From positions 106,084 to 170,083 of the IMG/VR virus record IMGVR_UViG_3300028827_000129: DNA of 64,000 nucleotides. One strand, written 5' to 3'. Under the pieces are notes generated by a model. The model made no database searches, was not told the DNA's origin, and saw nothing but the letters and a program-made list of their open reading frames with translations. A program made the translations under genes and the position numbers. This document shows positions 1-9,300 of this stretch, piece by piece. Source of the DNA: a virus. Within the stretch, counting starts at the first letter, position 1. Each line of letters begins with the position of its first letter.

Positions 1-268
1 TGCATTAATTAATAATCAGAAGGCCTCGGACGCTACTGTTGCTAAAGAATTGACAAATCCTTATTTTACTGACCAAATTCCGCCTTTTGATATTACGTTG
101 ACTGGCGAGAATGAATACGGCGCTGTTACTTCTATGAAAATTTGGGGCGTTGAGCTATTGAATGAGGGCTCTGGAGTAAGCGTTGATGATATGGTTATTG
201 AGCAACAATATACCTTTGTTGCAAGAAATATTTCACAGTGGACTAAAGGAACAGCTAGAGTAGCTTAA
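1..268 (+). CDS. Tail-tube-like virion protein, C-terminal part only
   Basis: The window opens inside this gene. The frame is open from base 2 and ends at TAA 266-268, leaving 88 visible codons; the internal TTG at 50 has no ribosome site and is not a likely start. The visible part contains PPFDI, a GVELL segment and a final TFVARNI motif. The same three landmarks occur in the same order near the ends of the next two genes (PRFDF and EIVNEGG in the gene at 306; GPFDI, GVELL and QFIARNI in the gene at 1060), so the three are paralogues. Proteins of this kind occur in phage tail modules as tube or tube-like virion components. The tube role is inferred from the similarity and from the position just before the chaperone and tape-measure genes. 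Confidence 0.6.
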   Translation, partial: ALINNQKASDATVAKELTNPYFTDQIPPFDITLTGENEYGAVTSMKIWGVELLNEGSGVSVDDMVIEQQYTFVARNISQWTKGTARVA

Positions 269-274
269 AGAGGG

Positions 275-296
275 TGGCCCCGCGAAAGCGGGGCCA
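275..296 (+). promoter_or_regulatory. GC-rich GAAA-tetraloop hairpin in the intergenic gap
   Basis: Nine perfect base pairs (275-283 with 288-296) enclose a GAAA tetraloop at 284-287. The stem is almost pure G+C in an AT-rich genome. No T-run follows, so it is not a standard intrinsic terminator. It occupies most of the 37-base gap before the gene at 306, which has no other good Shine-Dalgarno sequence; the only G-rich stretch is in the 3' arm of the stem. It may stabilise or process the mRNA, or tune translation of the next gene. A very similar hairpin lies at 49171-49200. Confidence 0.75.
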
Positions 297-305
297 TAAA
301 ATAGT

Positions 306-1052
306 ATGTCAGGTAAATTACCTTATTCTAACAATACTGAACCTTTATTATCTCAATTTGATCCCTATCGCGAACAATCTTCTGGTATCACAGAAGATAA
401 GCACAAGCTTGATAAAATAGACGATGTTATTATTTATGACAAGGCTTCATATTCAGGAGTCGACATTAAATGTTTGGTCATGGGACCTCCAGGTGCAGCT
501 GAAGGAGCAGAAGAGGGATGGATAAAAGTACTGGGGGAAGTACAGACTGTTTCTTATCAAATCCATAGAGAGAAGGTCCCAGTTAGAACATTAGGCAGAA
601 GTGCGCCAAAAACGTATACGAAAGGTACTAAGACCGTTGCAGGGTCAATGATATTCACGCTATTTGATCGTCATGTTTTTAATTCAATGTTATTAGGATC
701 TAAGCTTTATGGTTCTGCTAAGGATACAGCAAATCCTTATGTTACTGTAGACCAATTACCGAGATTTGATTTTGTATTATATTTTGCCAATGAACGTGGT
801 AGTGAGTCGTTGCTTGCTATCTTAGATTTAGAAATTGTCAATGAGGGTGGTGTATTTAGTGTGAATGACATGATATCTGAAGCAACTATGAATTGGGTTG
901 CGCAGCATATTATGCCATTAAGGTCTTTAGATGAATATAAACGAGCAATTAATAGTAAGCAAGGGGCGGTTCAGAAGGGGAAGAGATTTTCAGACATAGT
1001 TAACCAATTAGGCTATAAAGAAGTTTTAGCCAGCAATAATCCATTTATTTAA
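306..1052 (+). CDS. Tail-tube-like virion structural protein
   Basis: This 248-aa protein begins at ATG 306. A central segment (roughly residues 75-125) contains EKVPVRTLGR, then TKGTKTVAGS and FTLFDRHV, a pattern I associate with conserved virion structural proteins of large Gram-positive phages. The C-terminal part shares PRFDF, EIVNEGG and a degenerate VAQHI with its neighbours on both sides. The last 45 residues are basic and extend past the shared domain. I infer a tube or tube-initiator/terminator protein from paralogy and gene order. The start lacks a normal ribosome site because a GC-rich hairpin sits immediately upstream, so its expression may be controlled by that structure. Confidence 0.6.
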   Translation: MSGKLPYSNNTEPLLSQFDPYREQSSGITEDKHKLDKIDDVIIYDKASYSGVDIKCLVMGPPGAAEGAEEGWIKVLGEVQTVSYQIHREKVPVRTLGRSAPKTYTKGTKTVAGSMIFTLFDRHVFNSMLLGSKLYGSAKDTANPYVTVDQLPRFDFVLYFANERGSESLLAILDLEIVNEGGVFSVNDMISEATMNWVAQHIMPLRSLDEYKRAINSKQGAVQKGKRFSDIVNQLGYKEVLASNNPFI

Positions 1053-1059
1053 TCAAATT

Positions 1060-1803
1060 ATGACAGACGTAGTTAAGAGAGATATACCTGCAGCTAGATG
1101 GGATAACGACTTTTTTACTGGTGCCCAAGTAAATGTGTATTTTGGAGACGTTTGGGTAGACGACATTGTATCTCTAAGCTTTAGTTTAGAACAAACAAAG
1201 AGACCTATTTATGGTTATGCTTCTCAATATTATGATGCTGTTGCTAAGGGTAAAATTTCAGTAAGAGGCAATTTTACAATTAATTTTAAAGAAAATGGAT
1301 ATTTATATGTTATACTAGATTATCTGAAGAATAATTTTTATACTAAAGAAGAAAAAGGTGGTTCTTCAGAAACTTTGCAAAAAGCATTTTTTATGGAAAA
1401 GGCAGAGTCTGGTCGAGGTGATGCAAAGGTAATTTCTAGGAATATAGAAAATATTCTTGAGAAAAAATCTTCAGGAGCCGAAGGATTTGATAGATTAACA
1501 TATTTTTTAAATGCCGATATGTCTAAATTTGAAGATTTAGCTGAAGCATATGAAGATAGTGTATGGTCAGATGAAGGGGTTTCTGTAAAGACTATTGGAG
1601 GCATCAATAAAAAATACAAAAGACCAGATGAATTTGGCCCTTTTGATATTATTATTACTTACGGCGATATTAATGCCAGCAAGGAAGATCATACAGTAAA
1701 GAGGATTACAGGTGTTGAGTTATTGGGGGCGTCTCAAATAGTAAATTCGGACAGTGAGCCGATATATGAAGCATACCAATTTATAGCTCGCAATATTCTT
1801 TAG
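1060..1803 (+). CDS. Tail-tube-like virion structural protein (paralogue)
   Basis: This is a 247-aa protein. Residues about 45-85 contain RPIYGYAS, a YDAVAKG segment and NFTINFKENGYL, typical of phage tube-type structural proteins. The C-terminal 50 residues hold GPFDIIITYGD, GVELLGA and YQFIARNI, matching the partial gene at 1-268. A charged, lysine- and glutamate-rich insertion (residues about 95-185) separates the two conserved halves and may be an exposed loop. It lies 7 bases after the previous gene and has no visible Shine-Dalgarno sequence, so coupled translation is likely. The structural role is inferred from family resemblance and synteny. It could be a tube-capping protein rather than the main tube subunit. 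Confidence 0.6.
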   Translation: MTDVVKRDIPAARWDNDFFTGAQVNVYFGDVWVDDIVSLSFSLEQTKRPIYGYASQYYDAVAKGKISVRGNFTINFKENGYLYVILDYLKNNFYTKEEKGGSSETLQKAFFMEKAESGRGDAKVISRNIENILEKKSSGAEGFDRLTYFLNADMSKFEDLAEAYEDSVWSDEGVSVKTIGGINKKYKRPDEFGPFDIIITYGDINASKEDHTVKRITGVELLGASQIVNSDSEPIYEAYQFIARNIL

Positions 1804-1812
1804 GAGGTTTTT

Positions 1813-2235
1813 ATGTCTAAAGCAGAAAAAGATTTAGATGTCCAGGCTGAAGAGCAGGTAGAAGGTAGTAAAGAGGCAGTAGATCCTATTATGGCTGCAT
1901 TTGAGAAGATGGAGAATGGTCCATCTAAAGAGCAAATAGAGCTATGGAAAAATGAACATAATGGGGAGGTTTATATCTCCGCTTTTGATGAAGATGAAAT
2001 TTATGTTTGGAGACCATTGTACCGTCTTGAGTATAAGAATATTATCAAGATGGTTAAGGACCCAATTATGGCAGACGAGAAGATGCTAGAGAAGTGTTTA
2101 CTTTTTCCTAGAGTCACTCCAGAGTTTTTATCTATGACTAAAGCAGGTACTATTGAAACTATGGCTGCACAAATTAGGGAAGTTTCTAATTTTGTTAATC
2201 CAGAAACTGCCATTGGGCTTGTACGTAAGCTTTAA
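1813..2235 (+). CDS. Probable tail assembly chaperone, first of two
   Basis: This is a 140-aa acidic protein with a strong ribosome site (TAGGAGG, 1801-1807) six bases before ATG 1813. The first 30 residues are highly charged and probably disordered; the rest is predicted mostly helical and ends with NPETAIGLVRKL. Small acidic proteins between tube and tape-measure genes are usually tail assembly chaperones (gpG-type) that coat the tape measure during tube polymerisation. No sequence motif proves this; the call rests on position, size and charge. The next gene, also of chaperone size, is in another frame, but a stop at 2240-2242 prevents a frameshift fusion of the gpG/gpGT type. Confidence 0.5.
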   Translation: MSKAEKDLDVQAEEQVEGSKEAVDPIMAAFEKMENGPSKEQIELWKNEHNGEVYISAFDEDEIYVWRPLYRLEYKNIIKMVKDPIMADEKMLEKCLLFPRVTPEFLSMTKAGTIETMAAQIREVSNFVNPETAIGLVRKL

Positions 2236-2245
2236 AATGTAAAGG

Positions 2246-2755
2246 ATGCGTTTATTTGAAGAAAGGTATGGTATAGAATTCCAGGACGGGGAGTTTATAG
2301 TTTTTAAACTCCTCTCCTGGGGTCAATATAGGCGCTACAGAGAAATTTATTTTTCTAATCCTGATGCTCTTCCTGAAATAGAGGAAGAGATTTTTGATTT
2401 ATGCGTATATAACGCTCATTTATATGATAAAAACTATCTAAAAGCTGGGACTGTCTCTACTGTCGCATATGCAATACTTAAATTATCAGGCCCAAATAGT
2501 TTAAAAGACGTAGAAGAATCTTTAACAATAGCTAGAAATAATATTAGTGATGTTGGGTATCAATTGGCTGGATTTGTTTGCAAGGCATTTCCTGCATATA
2601 AATTAAGCGATATTGACGACTTAACGTGGCATGAATTTATGAATCTCGTTGCATTATCGGAGCAGATATTAGGTAAGGACATAGATTTTAATCAAAACCA
2701 ATCTATGCAGAACCAACATCAATACAACTATGTAAATAAGAAATTTCATAGGTAG
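2246..2755 (+). CDS. Probable tail assembly chaperone, second of two
   Basis: This 169-aa protein starts at ATG 2246, ten bases after the previous stop. It is the only usable start near the frame opening, because TAA lies in frame at 2240. An AAAGG stretch directly abuts the ATG with no spacer, so initiation probably depends on ribosomes finishing the upstream gene. The protein is helical, contains SWGQYRRYREIY near residue 24 and ends in a glutamine- and asparagine-rich tail. I infer a second chaperone or tape-measure-binding protein from its place between the gene at 1813 and the giant proteins. The early coding sequence folds into a long composite hairpin (2281-2320). Confidence 0.45.
   Translation: MRLFEERYGIEFQDGEFIVFKLLSWGQYRRYREIYFSNPDALPEIEEEIFDLCVYNAHLYDKNYLKAGTVSTVAYAILKLSGPNSLKDVEESLTIARNNISDVGYQLAGFVCKAFPAYKLSDIDDLTWHEFMNLVALSEQILGKDIDFNQNQSMQNQHQYNYVNKKFHR
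2281..2320 (+). promoter_or_regulatory. Composite mRNA hairpin early in the second chaperone gene
   Basis: An outer stem (CCAGGA 2281-2286 with TCCTGG 2315-2320) encloses an inner stem (GGAGTTTA 2290-2297 with TAAACTCC 2305-2312) and a 7-base loop. Small unpaired stretches separate the two. It begins 35 bases after the ATG, within the range where secondary structure affects early elongation and coupled reinitiation. The function is inferred; the pairing is directly visible. Confidence 0.55.
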
Positions 2756-2766
2756 GATTTTTTGTT

Positions 2767-5700
2767 ATGCCTCAACCTACTCCTTTAATCCCTGTTGATC
2801 CTGAAGAAAGAAAAAAGAAAGGGATGCCGTGGGGGGCTGCTACTACAGCAGCCCTTATTGCTGGGCATGATCTAATAGAGATTCCTCTTATTAAGAGGTG
2901 GTTTTCTGCTAGATCTGGAATAAGGAGCTCAAGATTAACTTATCTTAATTTAGGTCTTTTTATAGCCCCCAATCAGCGTCCTGCTGGTATACAAAGTTTT
3001 AGAGATTTAACTGGCCGTTCAGAAGCTCTCGTTAAAGATGTTATTTATGAGGGCATAAGGCGACTAGAAGAGACTCCTACTAGAATTTTCCGCACTTTTG
3101 AATTATCTTCTTTATTTTCGACCATTGTATTTAGGGACACTAGCGGTGCAGTTGCTAGGTTTTCTGGAGAAGAAGCCTTAAAGTTACGTAAATATGTTAC
3201 TCGTTTAGCCGGCAGAGATATTGGAGTAGAAGAAATAGCTGGCGGCATGAGAGTTATTAAAGGCTCTTTATACGGAGTCAATGTCAATGGAGAAATAGGC
3301 AAAGAGCCACTCGTCAAATTTGTAACATTCATGCAGCGCAAATGGACTCCGTATCATGAGAAAATTAAAGGAGCCAGGCAAGAAAGACTTTCTCATTACA
3401 GCAAATTAGCCAAAGAATACGAGGCTATGATTGCTGGAGAGGACTTTGGCAGAATAGCTGCACACAGGGGCGAAAGCGACTTTTTACTTTTGGTAGGTGG
3501 ACGTAATCGCTCTGAAAGTTCTATGCGCACAATCAATGCCTTTTTGAGAGTGCAAAGTAAGAAATTTTTTCATTTGCTTGACGATCCTTTTGAAGCTTTA
3601 CAAGAGATTACAGGCGTTGTTAGCAAAAGGTTAGGTCGCGGTTCTCGTCTTTGGGAAAAAATAGGCATTAGGGGTAAATTAGGTCTAGCAGGTGATTATT
3701 CTGGGTCTCTAGCTGAAATGTGGGCCAGATGGCTTTTGCCTGGCAAAGGTAAAATGGGATGGAGGCTTGGTGCAATTGGAAGCTTTGTAGCGCTGCCTTT
3801 TATTTATAAAATAGCAGAAGCGCATTTAAAGGTCCCTAACACCATTCTGGAGGAAGGCCCGACAGCAGCATTGGCCACCTTATATGCTAAGGGGGATATT
3901 TTAAGAGGTCAAGTTAGTGAAGCTTTAGGAATACAAAGCTTCATTGAAAAACAAGAAGAATTAGCGCCGGGATCTACAAAGGGCATAATGTCTTACTTAG
4001 CATTCCCTGCCTCGTTCGCTATGACGGGCGCTGTGGCCTCCGGAGCCCTTACCATGACCCATCGGTTAAGTAAGGGTATGTTAGGGGCTAGAGAGGAGGC
4101 TCAGGCCCTCAGAAGGCTTTCTGGGCCGCTAGGTAAGCTTATAAAGAAGAGTTTGCCGAGAGCTCATCGTTGGGCATATTACGGAGCTGCTATTGGAGCT
4201 ATTGCTGCTGCTCCATTTGCTTTGGGTGCTGCCTTAGCGACAGTATTTGGACGCAAGCCAGTGCAGCAGCGAAAAGAAGAATATGCAGGAATTAGAGAAA
4301 TACCAATCCGTAAAGGCAGATGGTGGGAAGCTGGAAGAACTCCTTATGAAGGCGGGCGCATTCTTACATATGCACCGCACTTTGTCGTAAGGGCCAGAAC
4401 TCACGCTAAAGAGAAGGCATTGTATGGAGAGTACTGGGATAAACCGATTACTCGACTATTTAAATCTATAGTTGATCCTTATTGGCTTGAGCGTATGCAT
4501 AATGAAGATAGACCATATCCAATATGGGGGCCATCTGATCCAGGGTTAGGATTTTTGGGTACAATATGGCAGCATACATTAGGGGCTCTATTCAAGCCGC
4601 CAGTTTATGTAAATCAGGACAAGTATATTACTGAATCAGGAGAATATATCGATAGAGACACTAATTTAAAATATGAACCATCCTATCGTTTAGGTGGAGA
4701 ATTACCAGATATGCCTGAGCCTAAGACTGGCTGGAAATATGCACTCTCAGAGATAAAGAGAAGGCTAGCTGATACATTTGGATTGACTGGTTTTGCCTTA
4801 GAGTCTGTAGAAGAGAAAATGACTGGCAGCACAGACCTATTTGAAGATAAAAGGTTTTTAGCTTCTTCTGCAGAACTAGATTCAACAGCTGCAGATTTCT
4901 GGGGATTGCACCTTGGCGGAGGTCTTACAACAACTGAAGCATTACGTAGGATCTATTTTAAAGAACGTCCTAATATAGAAGTTGTTAATCCTGCTGAAAA
5001 CAATATGCCATCATGGCTGCCAGGTGACGATTATATGGTTAATTTCCATACTGGAAATCCTTATACAAAAATCCCTATGGGTGAATATGTTTTGCCAGGA
5101 CCAGCATATGAGGAACTTCACCCAGAGTTAAAAGGTGTCCCTTATGAAGACTACCCGCTAATCCATAAATTGAATATTCTTAAGAATGTAGCTGTTTATA
5201 GTAAAGAATTTACTGAATATGCAAAGACGGCTAAACGTATTATAGCTGAAGGGAAAGAGGACCAGGCATATATAGAGCAGCTTAATAGTATTTTGGAGCA
5301 AGCTGCTCAAATGAAAAAACTTGAAGTGCAAGAGATCCCTGATGATAATATTATATCTTCTTATTGGAGTCTTTTAAATGAATCTGCTGCTAACCCTACA
5401 GAATATTTAACTCCTATTGCCCCTATTCATAAATTTGTCCATACAATGGGGCCTATAGATACATATAGAGATACGCAGATTCTTTCAAGTGAAGTTACTT
5501 TGTGGAATAAGCCTTATGAGCATTTTATAAAGCCTGCTATTAGACATTTGTTTGGTGTAGCATATGATGATTATGTTCCTAAAGAAGTAAGAGAAAGGCA
5601 GAATTTATCTGATTATTTTGAAGCTTTAAAATATATCAAATATAAAAATCTTCTTAACATTGCTAAAGAACGTGGGCTGCCAAGTTACTTATATGAAAGA

Positions 5701-6312
5701 AGAGTAAAATCTAATTTATTTGGCATTAGCTCTGCATCAAGAGAAGATGATTTATATTATGCATTACCAAGGATTGATAAAAAATTCTTTGAATTTTTTA
5801 TCAATGCGGAAGGGGAAGAACGCGAGGAGATCAGTAATTTAGTTTCTCCCATGATAGCTAGGGCCTATAATATATTTTGGGCAAAGCATGATGGAAAATC
5901 TTCGTATATTCCGGCATTTACAGCATCTGACGTAGAAGAATATTTGGAAGATAAACCGATTCCTGGACCTAATTGGATAGGCTGGGACAGTGATGTAGAT
6001 TTAGAAGATATAAAACTAAAGCTTCTAGAAAGAAATTTTGAAGATTTTACGGAGTATGACATTTGGGGGGACCAGATTAGAGCATCTAAAAGGAAGCCTT
6101 ATTTAGAAAGGGCTTTAGATGAGTTTAATGTCAAGAGGTCGAAAGCAGAAGTAAAGAAGCAAATAGAACAAATGTTATATGGCAATGGTTTAGAAAATGT
6201 AGAAGTTTTAGTCGATGATTATACTGGGGAAAATGTTATATTTTTTGAAGGGAAGGATTCTCAAGAAAAGTACCTGAGATCGCAGATGAGAGATATGGGA
6301 TTTTTTAGTTAA
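2767..6312 (+). CDS. Giant tail protein in tape-measure position (first of two)
   Basis: This is an 1181-aa protein starting at ATG 2767 behind TAGGAT. Hydrophobic stretches near residues 332-353, 408-430 and 471-495 look like membrane-spanning segments (GAIGSFVALPFIYKIAEA, FPASFAMTGAVASGALTM, GAAIGAIAAAPFALGAAL). The N-terminal third is basic and helical; the C-terminal half is tyrosine- and acid-rich without repeats I recognise. Tape-measure proteins commonly carry such hydrophobic segments, enter the host envelope on DNA ejection, and lie between chaperone and hub genes, as here. I find no transglycosylase or peptidase motif. It may be half of a divided tape measure, or an internal tail protein that works with the next gene product. 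Confidence 0.5.
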   Translation: MPQPTPLIPVDPEERKKKGMPWGAATTAALIAGHDLIEIPLIKRWFSARSGIRSSRLTYLNLGLFIAPNQRPAGIQSFRDLTGRSEALVKDVIYEGIRRLEETPTRIFRTFELSSLFSTIVFRDTSGAVARFSGEEALKLRKYVTRLAGRDIGVEEIAGGMRVIKGSLYGVNVNGEIGKEPLVKFVTFMQRKWTPYHEKIKGARQERLSHYSKLAKEYEAMIAGEDFGRIAAHRGESDFLLLVGGRNRSESSMRTINAFLRVQSKKFFHLLDDPFEALQEITGVVSKRLGRGSRLWEKIGIRGKLGLAGDYSGSLAEMWARWLLPGKGKMGWRLGAIGSFVALPFIYKIAEAHLKVPNTILEEGPTAALATLYAKGDILRGQVSEALGIQSFIEKQEELAPGSTKGIMSYLAFPASFAMTGAVASGALTMTHRLSKGMLGAREEAQALRRLSGPLGKLIKKSLPRAHRWAYYGAAIGAIAAAPFALGAALATVFGRKPVQQRKEEYAGIREIPIRKGRWWEAGRTPYEGGRILTYAPHFVVRARTHAKEKALYGEYWDKPITRLFKSIVDPYWLERMHNEDRPYPIWGPSDPGLGFLGTIWQHTLGALFKPPVYVNQDKYITESGEYIDRDTNLKYEPSYRLGGELPDMPEPKTGWKYALSEIKRRLADTFGLTGFALESVEEKMTGSTDLFEDKRFLASSAELDSTAADFWGLHLGGGLTTTEALRRIYFKERPNIEVVNPAENNMPSWLPGDDYMVNFHTGNPYTKIPMGEYVLPGPAYEELHPELKGVPYEDYPLIHKLNILKNVAVYSKEFTEYAKTAKRIIAEGKEDQAYIEQLNSILEQAAQMKKLEVQEIPDDNIISSYWSLLNESAANPTEYLTPIAPIHKFVHTMGPIDTYRDTQILSSEVTLWNKPYEHFIKPAIRHLFGVAYDDYVPKEVRERQNLSDYFEALKYIKYKNLLNIAKERGLPSYLYERRVKSNLFGISSASREDDLYYALPRIDKKFFEFFINAEGEEREEISNLVSPMIARAYNIFWAKHDGKSSYIPAFTASDVEEYLEDKPIPGPNWIGWDSDVDLEDIKLKLLERNFEDFTEYDIWGDQIRASKRKPYLERALDEFNVKRSKAEVKKQIEQMLYGNGLENVEVLVDDYTGENVIFFEGKDSQEKYLRSQMRDMGFFS
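2834..2854 (+). promoter_or_regulatory. Perfect 8-bp hairpin near the start of the giant tail gene
   Basis: GGGCTGCT at 2834-2841 pairs with AGCAGCCC at 2847-2854 across the loop ACTAC. It encodes an alanine/threonine stretch, so it may simply follow from alanine codons. It lies 67 bases into the coding sequence. Confidence 0.4.
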
Positions 6313-6314
6313 TC

Positions 6315-9300
6315 ATGACTGAAAATAATGACTCTGGGCTAAGAAGTAGAATTCGTAATACTGCTGTTTTAGGTGCTGCTGTTGGCGGCAGTTGGCTTAG
6401 CTTGCAGTATCTTGCCACAAGAGGGGTACATCTTGGCAGAGCTTCAGTCGCTAGCAAAAGTGCAAAGAAAATTAAGACAGCTGTAGAAAGCTTTGATGCT
6501 AAAAAGGCCTCTGAAGAGATCTTAGCGCTTTTAGAGCACCCAGATTTGTTTGAGTATCAAAAAACTGCTGCTCATGCAGCAGCTATCAGCATGGCCAAAA
6601 AACGATCTGGTGTTGTGCGAGAGTTTTCTACATTATCTGACGCTATAGCTTATGGCGAAACTAATGTTTCATTCCAGAAAAACTTGTTAAGTGCTTCAAG
6701 AGAATTAGAGAAGACGTTATTTGAAGAAGTAAGACATAGGGAAAAGTATTTAAAATCTCCTTTACGTTTCGCTACTACAGATTATATTTCTAAGCCGTTA
6801 GTAAAGCAATCTTCTGGATTTTATCTTTTTGCCGAAAGGCGCGGATCTTGGTTTAACGATATAACTAAAGCTATTTCAGATATACCAGGGCTTAAGAATA
6901 GACAGGATATTAGCGCTTTAGCGCAAAGTATGGCGGATGTTGCAGCTTCTATAGCTGGCACGAGTAATATTTCTGTAAAGTTTTATGCTGCTGATATGCT
7001 GCACGGTGGTCAGATACAGAGAGAAATTATTGGTGTCGGGTTTCTCAGAAATAATACCAATGAAGCATATTTTCCTATTTTAACTGCTAGCAATAAATAT
7101 GTTGTTGGTAGAAACCAAACAACTATATATGCTCCCAAGCGTGTAGTAGTAGACCCAGATATGTTTGTAGAAACTCTTGGGGCTAAAGGACATGTAGGTT
7201 TAGACGTGTACCACATGTCTAAGTTTGTCGAACAATATAAGACTAATACCAATATAAACAAGCTCGCGCGAAGCACTCAATTAGATGTAATGAGGCATGC
7301 TGTTTATTCTGATGATTATGGTAGATTTAAGCCTTCTTTTACAAGAAATAGTGTACGTGACGTTATAAGGTCGTCAGGATTTGTTTTCCCGACAATTTCA
7401 CAGACTGCCTTTATTCAAAAAGCTGAGGAGTTAATAGAGAGGGGGGTTGACATTGGCGGGATTCCTGGTCAGCATATTGCTAAAAATACGTTATTCTTAA
7501 ATTTGAATAAATATTATATGTTTGGTGATACTGGCGATCGTGATAAGTTCATGCGAATGATAACGCGCGATGTATCTTTTGACCCAGGTCGAGCTCAGAG
7601 GCTAATGCAGCATGGAGTAGATATGAGACCTATTGTCATGTCTGCTGATTTAGCTAATTTGATGAAGCAAGAAAATGATTTTTTGCCTCGGTTTACTAGA
7701 CTTGGGGTTTCTGAAGATAGATTAAGGGAACTTTTAAAGAGACATGGGCTTGAAGACTTTATGCCCACTGAAGATGAGTTTATTGCTCCGCAAAGTATTA
7801 GAGGTCGCTATATTGCCGAATCTGCTGGTACATACACTCTTTCTTCTGATACGCCGATTAGAGAAGAGCTTATTAAGGTAGCGAAGGGAGAGCAGAGCGG
7901 CGATATCTTCTTGCATGAAGGTGCTTTTCTTGGGGTTTCTCCGGAGGGTCGGGCTGTCACAACTAAAACAGCTGGAGAAAAAATAGAGAGCGTTGTCATG
8001 AATGACGACGGGACTGTTAAGATAGTGACGCGTAGAAAAAATGTTGGTACAGATATAAAGTTTTATGGGATGAATACCAAGCTTACTGGAGGCCACCAGG
8101 GCTTTATATCTAACAAGAAGTTTCGCGCTTTAGTTAAAGATATTTTAAGGGAAGATGTCGGCATAGAAAGTGGCCATGTTATATCTAGATTAGCCAGAAA
8201 CATAGAGGGTATTTCTATAGGTGCCCCTAAATCATCGTATGGTCATGCCCAAGTTGAAATGCGTCTTGCTAATATACTGAGGATAATGGAGACGTCTGAA
8301 TTGAGCAAAGAACAGTTTGAGCATGTTAGCAGACAGTTATATGCCCTTGGGATTAAGGCTTCAAGTGACAACTTAGTTTCTAAGTATGTTGTTGAGAATA
8401 GTAGGCTTAATACAGACCAGATAGCGCAACGCCTAAATGCGATTGAATCGTCCTTAGAAGAATATACAGGCATTAAAATGGCTAAATTAAGTAATGTTCT
8501 TTTCCATGATATTGTCACACGCGGCGAACATCTTGTTTTGCAGGGCGCTGGTAAGCGTGCTACTCTTAGTAGGCAGACTCAGGCTGTCTTAGACACTCTA
8601 GCAAGAGACGAAGAGCTGGGGCAATATTATGCTGCTATTAAAGAAGATGTAGCATCTAGGATGAACCTTAAACCTGAGAATTTGCGTGAGGTAGCAAAAT
8701 CTTATTTAGCTGTGGATCGCATAGATGCTACTCCTGTGACGAGCGCTTATGAAAAGTATAAAAAAATGTTTGGTGGCGATATTGATGAATTTTTAGACTA
8801 TATTTATGATCAGGATATAGATGTAAGGCGCGAAAATTTGGCGGCGTTAGGTATTAAGGATGAAATGATTGGCCTTGGCACTACGCTAAGGACAGAAACA
8901 GGTGTATCATTATCGGCCCTTAGAATTAGTACAGATCCATCAGGGTATACTGGAATGATGTCGATAAGTAGCGGCCGTCCGTTTCATAAGTCTCTCGATA
9001 AGGCTGGTAGATCTTTGTTGAGGGCTGTACTTGTCGAAGGTGTTGAGGGCGAAATGCCATTTGCTGTAGAAGAGGCATTAACTAATTATATTGATGAGCT
9101 AACGAATGTAGCTGGCAAGAATTTGTTAAAAAGTGCTTATTCAGGGAAAGTGTTTGGGTCTGCGTTACTGAAGGCAGCTGGCTATAGAGGAGGCCGTATA
9201 GAAGGGTTTAATCAGGATTATGCGATTATTGTACATAGAGATATTTACCGTAAAATGCTTGAAGATATGGGGCTGCAAAGGGGTGAAATAGCGAGGAGGC

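Noticed and set aside
1338-1619. Minus-strand frames throughout the tail genes
   Set aside because: They sit inside + strand genes with family signatures, lack ribosome sites and have no recognisable protein features.
2233-2246. Programmed frameshift joining the two chaperone-sized genes
   Set aside because: The second frame has TAA at 2240-2242, after the first gene's stop at 2233-2235, so no shift before that stop can read into the second gene.
4104-4127. Hairpin GGCCC/GGGCC in the giant tail gene as a regulatory element
   Set aside because: The stem has a two-base bulge and lies deep in the coding region; it is less convincing than the other GC-rich hairpins and may be chance.
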